Origin: CAYJGN01 sp964369635
Lineage (GTDB): Bacteria > Bacillota > Clostridia > Oscillospirales > Ruminococcaceae
NCBI GenBank assembly: GCA_964369635.1
Contig: CAYJGN010000048.1
Coordinates: forward strand, 1 to 14,161
DNA: 14,161 nucleotides
Reading direction: 5' to 3'
Shown in pieces: positions 13,308-14,161 of this stretch. Within the stretch, counting starts at the first letter, position 1, and every line of letters starts with the position of its first letter. The notes below the pieces were generated by a model. It was given only the letters and a program-made list of their open reading frames with translations. It did not search any database and was not told the DNA's origin. Both the position numbers and the translations under genes were made by a program.

Positions 13308-14161
13308 TTAACCTTTTGTTATTGCGCCGAATTTACACTTCTCAACGCAAGCGCCACACTTGATACATTTAGCAGTATCGATAGTATGTGGATTTTTAAC
13401 AGTTCCCTCGATAGCGCTAACAGGACAGATTCTCGAGCAGAGAGTACAGCCTACGCACTTATCGGCGGTGATTGTGAAGTTAAGTAGGTCTTTACAAACT
13501 TTTGCAGGACACTTTTTATCTTTAATATGAGCGATATACTCATCTTCAAAGAATTTGATAGTTGAGAGAACAGGGTTTGGAGCAGTTTGTCCAAGTCCGC
13601 ATAGTGAGTTCTCTTTTATAAACATTGAAAGCTCTTTTATAGTATCGAGGTCTTCCATAGTGCCCTCGCCTGAAGTTATCTTCTCAAGAAGCTCTAAAAG
13701 ACGTTTTGTTCCGACACGACAAGGGGTACATTTACCGCAAGACTCATCAACAGTAAACTCGAGGAAGAACTTCGCGATATCAACCATACAGTTGTCCTCG
13801 TCCATAACGATAAGACCGCCTGAACCCATCATCGAACCGATTGAGATTAGGTTATCATAGTCGATAGCTATATCGAAATGCTGCGCAGGAATACATCCAC
13901 CTGAAGGGCCGCCTGTTTGAGCTGCTTTGAATTTCTTGCCGTTTGGAATACCGCCGCCGATTTCATCGATAACTGTTCTAAGGGTTGTACCCATTGGTAT
14001 CTCAACAAGACCTGTATTGTTTATTTTACCGCCGAGCGCGAAAACTTTTGTTCCTTTGCTCTTCTCTGTTCCCATCGAAGCGAACCACTCAGCGCCGTTT
14101 AAGATAATTCTTGGAATATTTGCATATGTCTCAACGTTGTTGAGAACTGTTGGTTTGCCAA
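13308..14161 (-). CDS. hydB: NuoF-like NADH-binding flavoprotein subunit of [FeFe] hydrogenase, 5' truncated by window edge
   Basis: The C-terminal part of a HydB/HndC subunit that binds NAD(P)H, FMN and Fe-S clusters; about 284 residues are visible. The frame is open from the window edge (reads GKPTVLNNVETYANIP, a NuoF hallmark), so the gene starts beyond 14161 and the ATG at 14075 is internal. Visible parts: FMN-domain C-terminus with GGPSGGCIP, the N3-type [4Fe-4S] motif SCGKCTPCR with a fourth Cys in NSLCGLGQ, then a hydrogenase-type extension with CPAKVC and two [4Fe-4S] ferredoxin motifs (CVGCTLCSRICP and CIKCGACVEKCK). The extension separates it from respiratory NuoF. It lies immediately upstream of hydA with 16 bp between them; a NuoE-like hydC is expected just outside the window. 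Confidence 0.95.
   Translation of the reverse strand, partial: GKPTVLNNVETYANIPRIILNGAEWFASMGTEKSKGTKVFALGGKINNTGLVEIPMGTTLRTVIDEIGGGIPNGKKFKAAQTGGPSGGCIPAQHFDIAIDYDNLISIGSMMGSGGLIVMDEDNCMVDIAKFFLEFTVDESCGKCTPCRVGTKRLLELLEKITSGEGTMEDLDTIKELSMFIKENSLCGLGQTAPNPVLSTIKFFEDEYIAHIKDKKCPAKVCKDLLNFTITADKCVGCTLCSRICPVSAIEGTVKNPHTIDTAKCIKCGACVEKCKFGAITKG

Overview
The window looks like the chromosome of a strictly anaerobic, low-GC Gram-positive bacterium, most likely a member of the Clostridia; I cannot name a genus. The reasons are the AT-rich intergenic DNA, strong AGGAGG-type ribosome binding sites, near-consensus sigma-A promoters (some with an extended -10), TTG start codons, a PerR-type peroxide sensor, and a NuoF-like subunit followed by an [FeFe] hydrogenase.

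Left part (1-3430, minus strand): a tRNA-Thr(UGU) gene with its own consensus promoter, a perR gene whose promoter carries a Fur/Per-type operator, and a P-type Ca2+-ATPase whose 5' leader contains a perfect 10-bp inverted repeat. Middle part (3640-10970, plus strand): an acyl-CoA thioesterase (TTG start) and a PLP-dependent aminotransferase; a membrane protein of the CPBP family translationally coupled to tadA; an intergenic region holding a very GC-rich cloverleaf of nested inverted repeats; tex; then psuG and a cyclophilin in a tight pair closed by a strong terminator. Right part (10970-14161, minus strand): a small two-helix membrane protein, an 80-bp imperfect palindrome, a strong terminator, and hydA preceded by hydB, which runs off the window edge.

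Most genes are housekeeping or anaerobic metabolism: decoding (tRNA-Thr, TadA), RNA-linked functions (Tex, PsuG), protein folding (cyclophilin), ion homeostasis, peroxide sensing, and NAD(P)H/ferredoxin-linked hydrogen metabolism. No phage, insertion sequence, CRISPR array or defence cassette is visible. The items most worth following up are the cloverleaf element at 7138-7225, the CPBP-family gene that appears to start with ATC behind an ideal Shine-Dalgarno and lacks the family's histidines, the 12-bp in-frame duplication in perR, the Ser in the first H-cluster motif of HydA, and the leader palindrome of the Ca2+-ATPase.
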